A stretch of 64,000 bases of DNA, taken from assembly GCF_000422645.1 (NCBI RefSeq), contig NZ_AUGL01000001.1, forward strand, positions 186,001 through 250,000, given 5' to 3'. The notes beneath the pieces were generated by a model. It worked only from the letters and a program-made list of their open reading frames with translations, searched no databases and was not told the origin of the DNA. Below are positions 47,722 to 56,642 of the stretch, in pieces (position 1 is the first letter of the stretch; every line of letters starts with the position of its first letter). This DNA is from Ferrimonas futtsuensis DSM 18154. GTDB taxonomy: Bacteria; Pseudomonadota; Gammaproteobacteria; Enterobacterales; Shewanellaceae. The translations under genes were made by a program, and so were the position numbers.

Positions 47722-48615
47722 ATGCAAAACCAGGAAATGCGTCAGGGCGTCATCTTCGCCCTGATGGCCTACTCCATGTGGGGATTCGCCCCGCTCTACT
47801 TCAAAGCCATTGCCGCGGTTCCCGCCACGGAGATCCTGATGCACCGGGTGATCTGGTCCTTCGCCCTGATGGCTTTACTGGTGGCCTTCACCGGACAGTT
47901 GGGTGCGGTCCGACAACTTCTGCGCAACCCCAAGCAACTCTGGACCCTGGTGGCCACCGCCATACTGGTGGCGGGAAACTGGCTGATCTTCATTTGGGCG
48001 GTGAACTCCGGACGCATGCTGGAGGCCAGCCTGGGCTACTTCATCAACCCTCTGGTCAATGTGGGTCTGGGGATGCTGTTCCTGGGAGAGCGCCTTCCCA
48101 AGATGCAGTTAGCCGCTGTTGGCCTGGCCGTCATCGGGGTGGCGGTGGAACTGATTCAGTTTGGCTCCCTACCCTGGATCTCTCTGGCTCTGGCCGTCAG
48201 CTTCGGCCTGTACGGGTTGCTGCGCAAGAAGGTGGCACTTCAGTCGGTGACCGGCCTGTTTGTGGAAACCAGCCTGATGCTGCCGGTGGCACTGCTGTTC
48301 TGGTGGCAACTGGACAGCCCCACCGCCGATCTGACCAGCAACGGTCTGCATCTGAACCTGCTGATCCTGGCCGCCGGGGTGGTCACTACCTTGCCGCTGC
48401 TGGCCTTTGCCGCCGCCGCAGTGAGAATTCCCTTCTATATGCTTGGCCTGTTCCAGTACATCGGCCCCAGCCTGATGTTCGTTCTGGCCACCACCCTCTA
48501 TGGGGAAACCCTGGAACCGGCGATGCTGACCACCTTCTGCTTTATCTGGGCAGCCCTGCTGATGTTCACCCTGGATCTCTGGCGCCGCTCCCGCGCCAAA
48601 GCGGTTACCGCCTGA
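47722..48615 (+). CDS. rarD: RarD, EamA-family permease
   Basis: 297 residues (E. coli 296) with ten hydrophobic helices in two EamA halves. Characteristic start GVIFALMAYSMWGFAPLYFK and ESSLGYFINPLVNVGLG-like ASLGYFINPLVNVGLGML. An inner-membrane drug/metabolite transporter of unknown substrate. Confidence 0.94.
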   Translation: MQNQEMRQGVIFALMAYSMWGFAPLYFKAIAAVPATEILMHRVIWSFALMALLVAFTGQLGAVRQLLRNPKQLWTLVATAILVAGNWLIFIWAVNSGRMLEASLGYFINPLVNVGLGMLFLGERLPKMQLAAVGLAVIGVAVELIQFGSLPWISLALAVSFGLYGLLRKKVALQSVTGLFVETSLMLPVALLFWWQLDSPTADLTSNGLHLNLLILAAGVVTTLPLLAFAAAAVRIPFYMLGLFQYIGPSLMFVLATTLYGETLEPAMLTTFCFIWAALLMFTLDLWRRSRAKAVTA

Positions 48616-48616
48616 T

Positions 48617-48653
48617 CAAAGAAAAGCCCGCAGAATGCGGGCTTTTCTTTGAT
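48617..48653. terminator. Bidirectional terminator between rarD and hemY
   Basis: AAGCCCGCA-GAA-TGCGGGCTT lies within a longer AAAGAAAA/TTTTCTTT symmetry, usable from both strands. Confidence 0.92.
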
Positions 48654-48672
48654 TTATGGATGGTTGCCAAGT

Positions 48673-49842
48673 CTAGACCAGCTCGGGATCCGCCAGTTTG
48701 CGATAGCTCTCCAGCGCCCCCCGGTGTTCGCCCAGCTGCTCCTGCAGCTCGGCCAACTGCGAGTAGCGATAGCGGGTGGGCGCCAGCTCAATCGCTTTGC
48801 GCTGATACAGCTTCGCCTGCTTGTACTGACGGCTCTGACGACTCAGGTTGGCCAGACAATCCCAATAGTCCGGCATCTGTGGGGCACTGTAGTCGCGCTC
48901 CAGCAGGTGCACCAGCGACTCGCCGGCATCCTCACTGCACAGGGGCAACAGCTCCAGAAGGGTCGCCTGAGGCGCCTTCTTGTTCAATTGCGTCAGCAGC
49001 GCCTTGCGCGCCTCGGTAGGCTGCTGGAAACGAATCAGTCCCTGAACATAACTCTCCACCAGGGGATCCTGACGGCGTCGCCGCTTGGGCAGTTGTTGCC
49101 AGCGCTCATTGAGCGCCTCCAGGGTATGGCAGGCCTCCAGAGCGCCGCTCTCGATCTGTACCGGCAGTTGCTCCAGGGTCTCCGCGTCCAGCACCTTATG
49201 TTTGGTCAGTGCCGGGGCGATTCTGGCCACGGCATCCCAGTCCCGCTGACGCAGGAACAGCTCATGAGCCAGCTTCAGCACCGTGGGCCTGTTTCTCAGA
49301 CTGGCAGAGAGTGACTCCAGACATTGCCTTGCACTGGCCAGCTCCCCGTCCTGAATCAGGTAGCGGATGCGCGCGATATTCACCGCGGCTTCACTGCCGG
49401 CAAAGCTCTGTGCCTGGGAGAGGAAGGCTTCCACCTGCTCACTGTGTCCCTGGTGATGGGCGGCCCGGGCGGCGGCCAGGTAGTTCACCAGAGGCAATTC
49501 GCCCGCATCGGCCCCCTTGGCCATGGTCTGCTCCGCCTTGGACCAGTTCTCCTCGGCCAGGGCCAGCGCCCCCTCCAGGGTAAACTTACGAGACTTACGC
49601 TGACGCCAGCGTCTGGGCAGAGAGCGGGTCAGGCCGGCGGTTCGAAGCAGCTTAACCAGCAACCATTCGATCAGTTGCAGCAGGGCAAACCCCACCAGCA
49701 GCAGCAATACCGCCGCCACCACAGAGGTCTCGATAGTGTATTCGCCGATGGCAACCAGCAGATACCCTTTGTTCTCAACCAGCTTGGGGCCGGCGATGGC
49801 GCCGGCGAGAACGATCAGGGTATAGATCAGCAGCCTAATCAT
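48673..49842 (-). CDS. hemY: HemY, heme biosynthesis-associated TPR membrane protein
   Basis: 389 residues. Two N-terminal membrane helices (about 3-20 and 40-62) and the HemY_N motif EGALALAEENWSKAEQTMAKG, then TPR repeats in the cytoplasm or periplasm (about 110-385). Last gene of hemCDXY; the start overlaps hemX by 4 bp. It modulates heme biosynthesis and is not the HemY protoporphyrinogen oxidase of Bacillus. Confidence 0.94.
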   Translation of the reverse strand: MIRLLIYTLIVLAGAIAGPKLVENKGYLLVAIGEYTIETSVVAAVLLLLVGFALLQLIEWLLVKLLRTAGLTRSLPRRWRQRKSRKFTLEGALALAEENWSKAEQTMAKGADAGELPLVNYLAAARAAHHQGHSEQVEAFLSQAQSFAGSEAAVNIARIRYLIQDGELASARQCLESLSASLRNRPTVLKLAHELFLRQRDWDAVARIAPALTKHKVLDAETLEQLPVQIESGALEACHTLEALNERWQQLPKRRRRQDPLVESYVQGLIRFQQPTEARKALLTQLNKKAPQATLLELLPLCSEDAGESLVHLLERDYSAPQMPDYWDCLANLSRQSRQYKQAKLYQRKAIELAPTRYRYSQLAELQEQLGEHRGALESYRKLADPELV

Positions 49843-51167
49843 CCCTTGTTCTCCCGCCCCAGCCTGTCCTGAACCAGAGCCTCCAGCAACGGCTGGCTCG
49901 CCAGGGAGTCGGGCAGACGACTGCCCAGTTCCGTGCGCTGCAACTCACCCAGGCTGGTGAGCGCCGCTTCGATGGTGGCGTCATCCCGCTTGAAGTAGGT
50001 CTCCACCCAATCCGCCGCAGTGGACAACGCCTTGCGATAGGCATCGGTGTGGCCGTGGTAGAGCGCCAGTTGGGCCTGCATCAGCTTGCCTTTGAGGTGC
50101 TCCCTCAGGTACCACTCCTGCTCTGGCGCCAACAGAGGCTGCAGCTCGCCCTGACGGCGACGAATGGTGATGAAATCATCCACCAGGGCGTTCCAGCTCT
50201 TGGCCAGGTTGCTTTTCCAGTCGCTCACTGAGTCACTGGGGGAATCGCTCACCTCGGTCTGGGCCAGATCCGGCAGCTCAACCCGGTTCAGCAGCCAGCG
50301 ATCCACAGAGGTAATCAGAGATTCGATGGTCAGCGCGACCCCGGCCAGATCCTGCCTGGGCAGTCCCTGCAGTGCGGTGATGTCATCCCGCAGTGCCTGG
50401 CGCACCGGGGTCAGGGCTTCATCCCTCATCAGGTTCAGGCGCCGGTCGGCATCTTTGAGCAGGGCGACGGCGGTGGCCACATCCTGTTCGAGCCATAACT
50501 TTCGGGCCGCCATCTGCACCAGATAGTCGGACTCGGCCAACAACCAGTCTCTGGGCTGACGCTCCCTGGCTTTGGCCAGTTCGCCCTGAAGCCCGGTGAC
50601 CTGCTTCACCAGCTCCTGCTGCTGTCGGTCCTGCTCCACCAGGCGCTGCTCCAACTGGTTTCGCTCCGCCCCCATTCGGCTGCGCAACTCATCCAGCTTG
50701 CCCGACAGAGATTGAGACTGCATCAATTGGGTCTGACGCTGCTGCCCCTGCCATACGGTGTATCCCACGGCGGCGGCAGCAATCAGCAACGCCACAACGG
50801 CCACCATCAACGCCGGGCCCTGGCCTCCACTCTCACGGGGACGCTCTTCTGAAGGAGATGAAACAGCTTGCACCGCCTTGGTCTCAGGCTGAGTTTTCGG
50901 CTTAGGTTTGGGATTGGCCTGGGATTTCGTCTCGGGCTTGGACTCTACCGAGTCTGTCTCTACCTTGGTCGCAGAGGCCGGGCTCTCGGCGGGCGCCTTG
51001 GCCGGTGCCTTGGCGGCACGGCCACGGCCCTTGGTCGCAGCACGGGCTGCGGGCTTGTCCACCGGCTCTTTGTCGGCCTCAACGGAAGTGGGCTCATTGA
51101 GAGTGGATGGATCCTGTTCGGCAGGTTGGGCGCTGGGAGAGCGAGGATCTTTGGGCTTCTTATCCAT
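49839..51167 (-). CDS. hemX: HemX, membrane protein of the hem operon
   Basis: 442 residues. A long low-complexity N-terminus rich in Lys, Ala, Pro and Glu (about 1-115) precedes one membrane helix (ALMVAVVALLIAAAAVGYTVW) and a periplasmic coiled-coil domain (ERNQLEQRLVEQDRQQQELV). It is often mis-named uroporphyrinogen methyltransferase; no methyltransferase motif is seen. It touches hemD by one base. Confidence 0.92.
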   Translation of the reverse strand: MDKKPKDPRSPSAQPAEQDPSTLNEPTSVEADKEPVDKPAARAATKGRGRAAKAPAKAPAESPASATKVETDSVESKPETKSQANPKPKPKTQPETKAVQAVSSPSEERPRESGGQGPALMVAVVALLIAAAAVGYTVWQGQQRQTQLMQSQSLSGKLDELRSRMGAERNQLEQRLVEQDRQQQELVKQVTGLQGELAKARERQPRDWLLAESDYLVQMAARKLWLEQDVATAVALLKDADRRLNLMRDEALTPVRQALRDDITALQGLPRQDLAGVALTIESLITSVDRWLLNRVELPDLAQTEVSDSPSDSVSDWKSNLAKSWNALVDDFITIRRRQGELQPLLAPEQEWYLREHLKGKLMQAQLALYHGHTDAYRKALSTAADWVETYFKRDDATIEAALTSLGELQRTELGSRLPDSLASQPLLEALVQDRLGRENKG

Positions 51168-51892
51168 TACTGACGGTTCTTCCAGTTGGCTATCGACTCA
51201 AGGATAGCGTCATCTCCTGCACCGCCGGTGACCAGGGTATGATGACAACCCAGTTTTCGGGCCGCATCGGCCACCCGTTCCACGGGCACCAGCCACAACT
51301 GCTGGGTCAACCAGCCATGCTGGTGTTCCGGCAGCAGGGTAAAGAGGTTATGCAGAATTTCGACACTGGTAGCCAGTATGGCGTTTACGCCGTCCCGTTG
51401 CCAGCTTTGCGCAAGATCTAATCCATTTAATTTAGGCAGTTGTCGACGATAAACCTGCCAGTAGCACACCTGTGCCCCCTCTCGATTCAACCGGTTAGCC
51501 ATCGCCTCCCGTCCGCCATTGCCCCGCACGATAACGAAGCGCTTCCCGGCAACCTGCGCCATCACAGGCAGGGTCCAGATCCCTTCGGTGGTTTCGTTGT
51601 CGGCGGGAGCGGTGAGCGGGGCCAGCCCCTGGGCACGCAGGGCGGCGGCGGTGGCGCCACCAACGGCCAGATAGGTGATCTTCGGCCAGGAGCCCACCAG
51701 AGGAGCGGCGTGATTCACCGCATTGGCGGAGACAAAGAACGCGGCGTCGGCACAAGCCAGGGGAGAGGGTTGCGGCGAAGGTTCGGCAACAATCTCCACC
51801 ATGGGGCAGCAGCTGGCCTGCCACCCCACCGCCGCCAGCTTCCCTGCCAGCGGCTCGTTGCGACCCGCTGGGCGGGTCAGCAATATGTGCAT
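51167..51892 (-). CDS. hemD: Uroporphyrinogen-III synthase HemD
   Basis: 241 residues. Two-domain HemD fold with the poorly conserved family pattern: LLTRPAGRNEPLAGKLAAVG start, FVSANAVNHA, and the late AILATSVEILHNL. It closes the linear tetrapyrrole made by HemC into uroporphyrinogen III. Start and end touch hemC and hemX by one base each. Confidence 0.93.
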   Translation of the reverse strand: MHILLTRPAGRNEPLAGKLAAVGWQASCCPMVEIVAEPSPQPSPLACADAAFFVSANAVNHAAPLVGSWPKITYLAVGGATAAALRAQGLAPLTAPADNETTEGIWTLPVMAQVAGKRFVIVRGNGGREAMANRLNREGAQVCYWQVYRRQLPKLNGLDLAQSWQRDGVNAILATSVEILHNLFTLLPEHQHGWLTQQLWLVPVERVADAARKLGCHHTLVTGGAGDDAILESIANWKNRQ

Positions 51893-52824
51893 CAGGCCTC
51901 CCCGTACACCTCTTTCAGGATGACGCCGGCACCGGCATCCAGCAGCTTGTCTGCCAGTTCGATGCCCAGGGCCTCGGCGTTCTCCTTGTTGCCGCGAACT
52001 TCGTCGCGCAGCAGCAGGCTGCCGTCAGGCTTGCCGACCAGGCCACGGAGCCAAAGCTCATCGCCTTCGAGCTCGGCATAGGCACCGATCGGCACCTGGC
52101 AGCCGCCTTCCAGACGAGTGTTCATCGCACGCTCGGCAATGACCCGGGCGCGGGTTTGGGGGTGCTCCAGTACGGACAGCAGCTCCAGCAGCTCGGCATC
52201 TCCCAGGCGGGCTTCGATGCCCACGGCACCCTGACCATTGGCAGGCAGAGACTGCTCGCTCTCGATGAAGCCGGTGATGCGGTGTTCGAACTCAAGACGC
52301 TTCAGACCAGCAGCCGCCAGGATGATGGCGTCATAGTCACCGGCGTCCAGCTTGGACAGTCGGGTGTTGACGTTGCCACGCAGGTCGCGAATCTCCAGGT
52401 CCGGACGCAGTTCACGCAGTTGGCACTGACGACGCAGGCTGGAGGTACCGACAACGGCCCCCTGAGGCAGCTCTTCCAGGCTCTGGTAGTTGTTTGATAC
52501 GAAGGCATCGCGAGGATCTTCACGCTCGCAGATGGTGGTCAGGCCCAGGCCCTCAGGGAAGTCGACGGGCACGTCCTTCATGGAGTGAACGGCGATGTCG
52601 GCGCGTCCTTCCAACATGGCCACCTCCAGCTCCTTGACGAACAGACCCTTGCCGCCAACCTTGGCCAGGGGAGTGTCGAGAATCTTGTCACCCTTGGTGG
52701 ACATCGGCAGCAGGATCACCTCCAGCCCGGGGTGTGCTTTCTCCAGCTCAGCCTTAACAAACTCCGCCTGCCACATGGCCAGGGGACTCTTGCGGGTGGC
52801 GATACGAATCTCTTTGCGTGCCAT
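51892..52824 (-). CDS. hemC: Porphobilinogen deaminase HemC
   Basis: 310 residues from the ATG giving [20 protein letters not shown]. It polymerises four porphobilinogens on a dipyrromethane cofactor. The cofactor-binding Cys lies in [11 protein letters not shown] (about 240-250), and [11 protein letters not shown] and [12 protein letters not shown] are conserved. It is divergent from cyaA, the common gammaproteobacterial arrangement. Confidence 0.97.
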   Translation of the reverse strand: MARKEIRIATRKSPLAMWQAEFVKAELEKAHPGLEVILLPMSTKGDKILDTPLAKVGGKGLFVKELEVAMLEGRADIAVHSMKDVPVDFPEGLGLTTICEREDPRDAFVSNNYQSLEELPQGAVVGTSSLRRQCQLRELRPDLEIRDLRGNVNTRLSKLDAGDYDAIILAAAGLKRLEFEHRITGFIESEQSLPANGQGAVGIEARLGDAELLELLSVLEHPQTRARVIAERAMNTRLEGGCQVPIGAYAELEGDELWLRGLVGKPDGSLLLRDEVRGNKENAEALGIELADKLLDAGAGVILKEVYGEA

Positions 52825-53005
52825 AACTCTCGGTATCCTCAAACTAATCACCGGCTCAGCAACGGGCCGAAACCGTCAAAAATTGCGCTCATGTTGCCAG
52901 CATTTCGCCGGGCATAAAAGCTACTGCGCCTGTCAGACCTCTATTTCCCCGCCGGAGTTCCGGAAAATTGATCCTTTTCACGGTTTCTCCTCCTTGCCCA
53001 CAAAG

Positions 53006-53021
53006 TGTTATCATGATCACA
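53006..53021. promoter_or_regulatory. CRP site in the hemC-cyaA intergenic region
   Basis: TGTTATCATGATCACA matches TGTGA-N6-TCACA with one mismatch, 26 bp upstream of the cyaA start. CRP represses cyaA in E. coli from a similarly placed site. Confidence 0.7.
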
Positions 53022-53047
53022 GTTTTGTGATTTTCTGTGAGAGCCGA

Positions 53048-55393
53048 TTGAACGCCTACGACTCCGATCTTGCCCTGAGCAACGCCCTTAACCAGTCCAG
53101 ATTGAGCCAGTTTCTTGGCTGGCTGACCCTGCCCCAACGTCAGGTGCTGGACAAGGTGGTTCAGGCACTGCAGGACGGCGGACCCGAGGGGTGTCCCGAT
53201 GCGGCCGAGGGCTTCGTCACCCCCCCCATGGGCTCACTGCCTTCAGGCCAACCCGGCCCCCTGCTTGGACTCTATGCCATGGGCAGTTGTGGCAGCCTGG
53301 GTCAGACCCGCAGCTCCGACGTCGACCTGTGGCTCATCCATGACAGCAATATGCCCAAGGAGGAGGTGGCCACCCTGCAGCGCAAAGCAGACTGGTTGAG
53401 CCGCTGGGCCACGGAACAGGGGCTGGAAACCCACCTGTTTGTGATCAACCCCTGTCAGTTTGGCATCCCCTGTCAACGCTGCCTGGACAAGGAGCACAGC
53501 GGCAGTGCCCAGCATTGGCTGCTGCTTGAGGAGTTCTACCGGACCCAGGTGCGCCTGGCGGGGTTACCCATCGCCTGGTGGCCCGGGGCGCCGCAAAACG
53601 ATCCGGGCCTGCTGAGCCTGGGCGAGATCCAGCACCTGCCTGCGGCCGAATTCTTCGGTGCCGCCCTGTGGCAGCTGTTCAAAGGGATCTCCCGCCCCCA
53701 TAAATCGGTTCTCAAGGTGCTGCTGCTGGAGGCCTATGTGGCCGACTACCCGGATCAGCGCATCCTGAGGGATCAACTCTGGTATCGACTGAAAGCTGGC
53801 CAGACGCCTCAGCAAGCAGACCCCTATCTGATGCTCTACGAGCGCATCGAGGGATTCCTCAAGCGCCAACAGGAGACCAGCAGACTCTCCCTGGCTCAGC
53901 GCTGCTTCTACCTGAAGTGCCACGACCCGAGACTGACCGATCAGTGGCGCGGCGAGTTGATGAACAACCTCACCCGGGATTGGCAATGGACGCCTCTGCT
54001 GATCGAATCGCTTGATCAGGCGGAACATTGGCATGCCGGTCAGGTACGCTGGTTCAACCATCAGCTGCAACAGCTGATGTTAACCAGCTATCAGCGCCTG
54101 ACCGCGTTCGCCAGCCGCCAGCGCCTGCCACGGCAGCTGCAGATTCAGGACATGGGCATTCTCACCCGCAAACTCTATACCCAGTTCGAGTCTGAACCGG
54201 ACAAATTGATTCGCCTCAACCCCCTGTGGAGCCACTCCCTGGCGGAGCAGAATCTGACCCTACTACAGGTGGACTCCGATGACGCCCAGGGCGGCACCTG
54301 GTATCTGTATCGTCAGCCGGCGGACAAACGCCAGCTGTTTGGCGAGAGCCCCCTGTTCCACCACAGAAGCAGACTGGCCTGCATCGCCTGGGCTGCCGCC
54401 AACGGGATGGTGGAAGAGCACACCAGGGTGCACCGCTTCCACCTTGGCGAGGGCAGTGTCGACAAGACCCTGACCAGGCTGGCGCGCCGGCTCACCCCGG
54501 CCCTGCATCGTCCTGAACGGGCGGACCTGGACGCCCTGCAACAACCCTGGCACCTGGATGAGGTTACCCTGGTGGTCAATCTGGAACAGGATCCCAGCAG
54601 CCGCTGGCACGGCTCTGAGCTGATGCTGGACCTGCGTGGTAACCGGGTGCTCTCCACCGGCCGCCCCCGCCGCTCCCTGGCGGGCTCTCTGGAGCTGATA
54701 ACGCGCAACAGCTGGGGAGAGCTGCACTACCACCAGTTTGACGGAGAGGGGGGGCTGCTGCGGATGCTGGAGCAGCTGCTGACCGGCATCTCCAATGAAC
54801 ACCTTCCCGAGATTCGAGTGATCTCTGTGGGACAGCGTGCCAATGCGCAACTGGAAGACAGGCTCAGTTTCCTGGTGCACCAGTGTTGCCGTCTGCGCCA
54901 GCAGAGCCGGGCCGAAGCCCTTCAGGTGCTGCCGCTGACTCTGGGAGAGAAGAGGTTCGGACTGCTGTTCTCCAGCCATGGCATGCACTGGCGTCCCGCC
55001 GACGAACTGCCGACACTGCCGGCTCCACTGGTGGATGGCGAACTTCAGACGCTGCCCCAACCAGACCTGGGAGAAGACCCCTATGCCAGCGCACCGGAGA
55101 TTCTCCGTCAACACGCCCGTAAGGGGATGCGCCAGTACTTCGTCCGCGAGCGGGAGCAGGGCCTGGATGTCTACCTGCTCGACGAAAACAACGTGTTGCA
55201 ACGCTTTTTCCACTCCGTTGGCCAGCTCAGTGCCCTCATCGACAGCATCAGCGAGCTCTACGTGTTCAAGCGCGAGGGTCGCTTCGGAGGAGGCAGTTTC
55301 AACCTGCCTCAGTTCTATCGGCTGAAACGTTGCCAGGGAGAACTGACGGTATTGCCCCTGGCGGAGTCTGAGCTGGTCCACAACCAGGAGTGA
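53048..55393 (+). CDS. cyaA: Class I adenylate cyclase CyaA
   Basis: 781 residues, counted from TTG (TTG-AAC-GCC-TAC-GAC), since the conserved N-terminus NAYDSDLALSNALNQ begins there; E. coli cyaA also uses a UUG start that limits expression. The nucleotidyltransferase site is MGSCGSLGQTRSSDVDLWL (about 78-96, GS and DxD). The C-terminal regulatory region is shorter than in E. coli (848 residues). A long in-frame stretch upstream crosses hemC and the CRP site and is not coding. Confidence 0.95.
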   Translation: MNAYDSDLALSNALNQSRLSQFLGWLTLPQRQVLDKVVQALQDGGPEGCPDAAEGFVTPPMGSLPSGQPGPLLGLYAMGSCGSLGQTRSSDVDLWLIHDSNMPKEEVATLQRKADWLSRWATEQGLETHLFVINPCQFGIPCQRCLDKEHSGSAQHWLLLEEFYRTQVRLAGLPIAWWPGAPQNDPGLLSLGEIQHLPAAEFFGAALWQLFKGISRPHKSVLKVLLLEAYVADYPDQRILRDQLWYRLKAGQTPQQADPYLMLYERIEGFLKRQQETSRLSLAQRCFYLKCHDPRLTDQWRGELMNNLTRDWQWTPLLIESLDQAEHWHAGQVRWFNHQLQQLMLTSYQRLTAFASRQRLPRQLQIQDMGILTRKLYTQFESEPDKLIRLNPLWSHSLAEQNLTLLQVDSDDAQGGTWYLYRQPADKRQLFGESPLFHHRSRLACIAWAAANGMVEEHTRVHRFHLGEGSVDKTLTRLARRLTPALHRPERADLDALQQPWHLDEVTLVVNLEQDPSSRWHGSELMLDLRGNRVLSTGRPRRSLAGSLELITRNSWGELHYHQFDGEGGLLRMLEQLLTGISNEHLPEIRVISVGQRANAQLEDRLSFLVHQCCRLRQQSRAEALQVLPLTLGEKRFGLLFSSHGMHWRPADELPTLPAPLVDGELQTLPQPDLGEDPYASAPEILRQHARKGMRQYFVREREQGLDVYLLDENNVLQRFFHSVGQLSALIDSISELYVFKREGRFGGGSFNLPQFYRLKRCQGELTVLPLAESELVHNQE

Positions 55394-55447
55394 TCTGAAA
55401 GGTGACGGGCGCCGTAAAGAGGGGGGGTAACCCACCGGAGGTCGCCC

Positions 55448-56089
55448 ATGCTTTCACGAATTGACGAAACCACCCTGGAGAAGATGACTCAGCGCTACCG
55501 GGCCCAGTTCGTCAACAGCCTGTCCGGCTATAAGAGTGCCAACCTGATCGGCAGTATCAGCCCCCAAGAACTGACCAACCTGGCCATCGTCAGCTCGCTG
55601 TTTCACCTGGGAGCAAACCCGCCGCTGATGGGGCTGATCTTGCGGCCCCACTCCGCTCCCCGGCACAGCCTGGAGAACATTCAGGCGACCGGGTGTTTCA
55701 CCATCAACCAGGTGCATAAAAACATTCATCGTCAGGCTCACCAGAGCTCCGCCCGCTACCCCAGGGAGCAGTCCGAGTTCGACGCCGTGGGGCTGACCCC
55801 AAGGTTCGGGGATCGACTGATCGCCCCCTATGTGGCGGAAAGCCGGCTGAGCATGGGGATGGAGTTGGTCAGGGTGAGGCACCTCGAAGAGAATGACACC
55901 CTGATGATCTCGGCGCGAGTCGTGGAAGTCTGGCTGGACAAGGCAGCCCTGGCCGACGATGGTCATCTGCACCTGGAGCGCCTGGACACCGTGGCGGTCA
56001 GTGGCCTGGACCACTACCACAAAGGAGAAAGTCTCGGACGGCTGGCCTACGCAAAAACTGGCCAGCCGCCGTTGTCTCTAGAGAGTTAG
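55448..56089 (+). CDS. Flavin reductase-like FMN-binding protein
   Basis: 213 residues after GGAGG. The split-barrel flavin reductase-like fold is suggested by SGYKSANLIGS, NLAIVSSLFHLGANPPLMGLILRP and the TGCFTINQV segment. These proteins bind FMN and often act as oxidoreductases or flavin donors. There is no partner oxygenase nearby. It converges with cyaY. Confidence 0.82.
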   Translation: MLSRIDETTLEKMTQRYRAQFVNSLSGYKSANLIGSISPQELTNLAIVSSLFHLGANPPLMGLILRPHSAPRHSLENIQATGCFTINQVHKNIHRQAHQSSARYPREQSEFDAVGLTPRFGDRLIAPYVAESRLSMGMELVRVRHLEENDTLMISARVVEVWLDKAALADDGHLHLERLDTVAVSGLDHYHKGESLGRLAYAKTGQPPLSLES

Positions 56090-56403
56090 AAGCGGATCTG
56101 CTCGTCACCCTGCTTGGCCACGGCGTCACTGAGGAAGGTCAGCAGCTCCTGACCGCCTCGCTCCTCGATCCAGTCCCCTTCGCGGAAATCGAAACGGTAG
56201 CCGCCAAATTTGGTGGCCAGCCACAGCTGAGACATCGCTTCCTGTTTATTCAGGACGATGTGACTGCCATCGATGCACTCGAGATCGAGCACGTTGCCGG
56301 CCTGCTCATAATCCAGCTCCAGCTCGGAGTCGTCGATGCGCTCCACAATGTGTTCCAGAATCTCGTCAGCCAGCTCGTGGAAGCGACTTTGGTCCATAGC
56401 CAT
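56086..56403 (-). CDS. cyaY: Frataxin homologue CyaY
   Basis: 105 residues (E. coli 106), starting at the ATG after GAGAACGAG or two codons later. Acidic N-terminal helix (FHELADEILEHIVERIDD), then the beta sheet with VLNKQEAMSQLWLATKFGGYRFDF. Iron-binding modulator of Fe-S cluster assembly on IscS. It converges with the flavin reductase gene (4-bp overlap) and diverges from lptM. Confidence 0.95.
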   Translation of the reverse strand: MAMDQSRFHELADEILEHIVERIDDSELELDYEQAGNVLDLECIDGSHIVLNKQEAMSQLWLATKFGGYRFDFREGDWIEERGGQELLTFLSDAVAKQGDEQIRF

Positions 56404-56483
56404 AATCTCGTTCTCTATTCGGTTGCATTTGGCACATGGGATGCGATTATAGATGGCTAACTCAACAAGGTCATTTGTTTTCC

Positions 56484-56633
56484 ATGTCTCGACTCTCCAC
56501 CGCACTGATACTGGGAATGCTGCTCTGTGCCTGTGGCCAGAAAGGCCCCCTCGAGCTGCCCCAGCAGGAGCAGGTCAACCCGCCACCGGCTGACACTCAA
56601 CAGCAGCCGTCGCAGGCGACACAGGAACAGTAA
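56484..56633 (+). CDS. lptM: LPS-assembly lipoprotein LptM (YifL)
   Basis: 49 residues. Lipobox ILGMLLCAC with the signature CGQKGPLELP of LptM after the lipidated Cys, and a Pro/Gln-rich tail. LptM helps LptD oxidative maturation at the outer membrane. It lies 9 bp before lysA, in the standard cyaY/lptM/lysA/dapF order. Confidence 0.9.
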   Translation: MSRLSTALILGMLLCACGQKGPLELPQQEQVNPPPADTQQQPSQATQEQ

Positions 56634-56642
56634 GGGCACATC

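Noticed and set aside
52595-53047. Upstream in-frame extension of cyaA
   Set aside because: It crosses hemC and the CRP site; the conserved CyaA N-terminus starts at the TTG at 53048.
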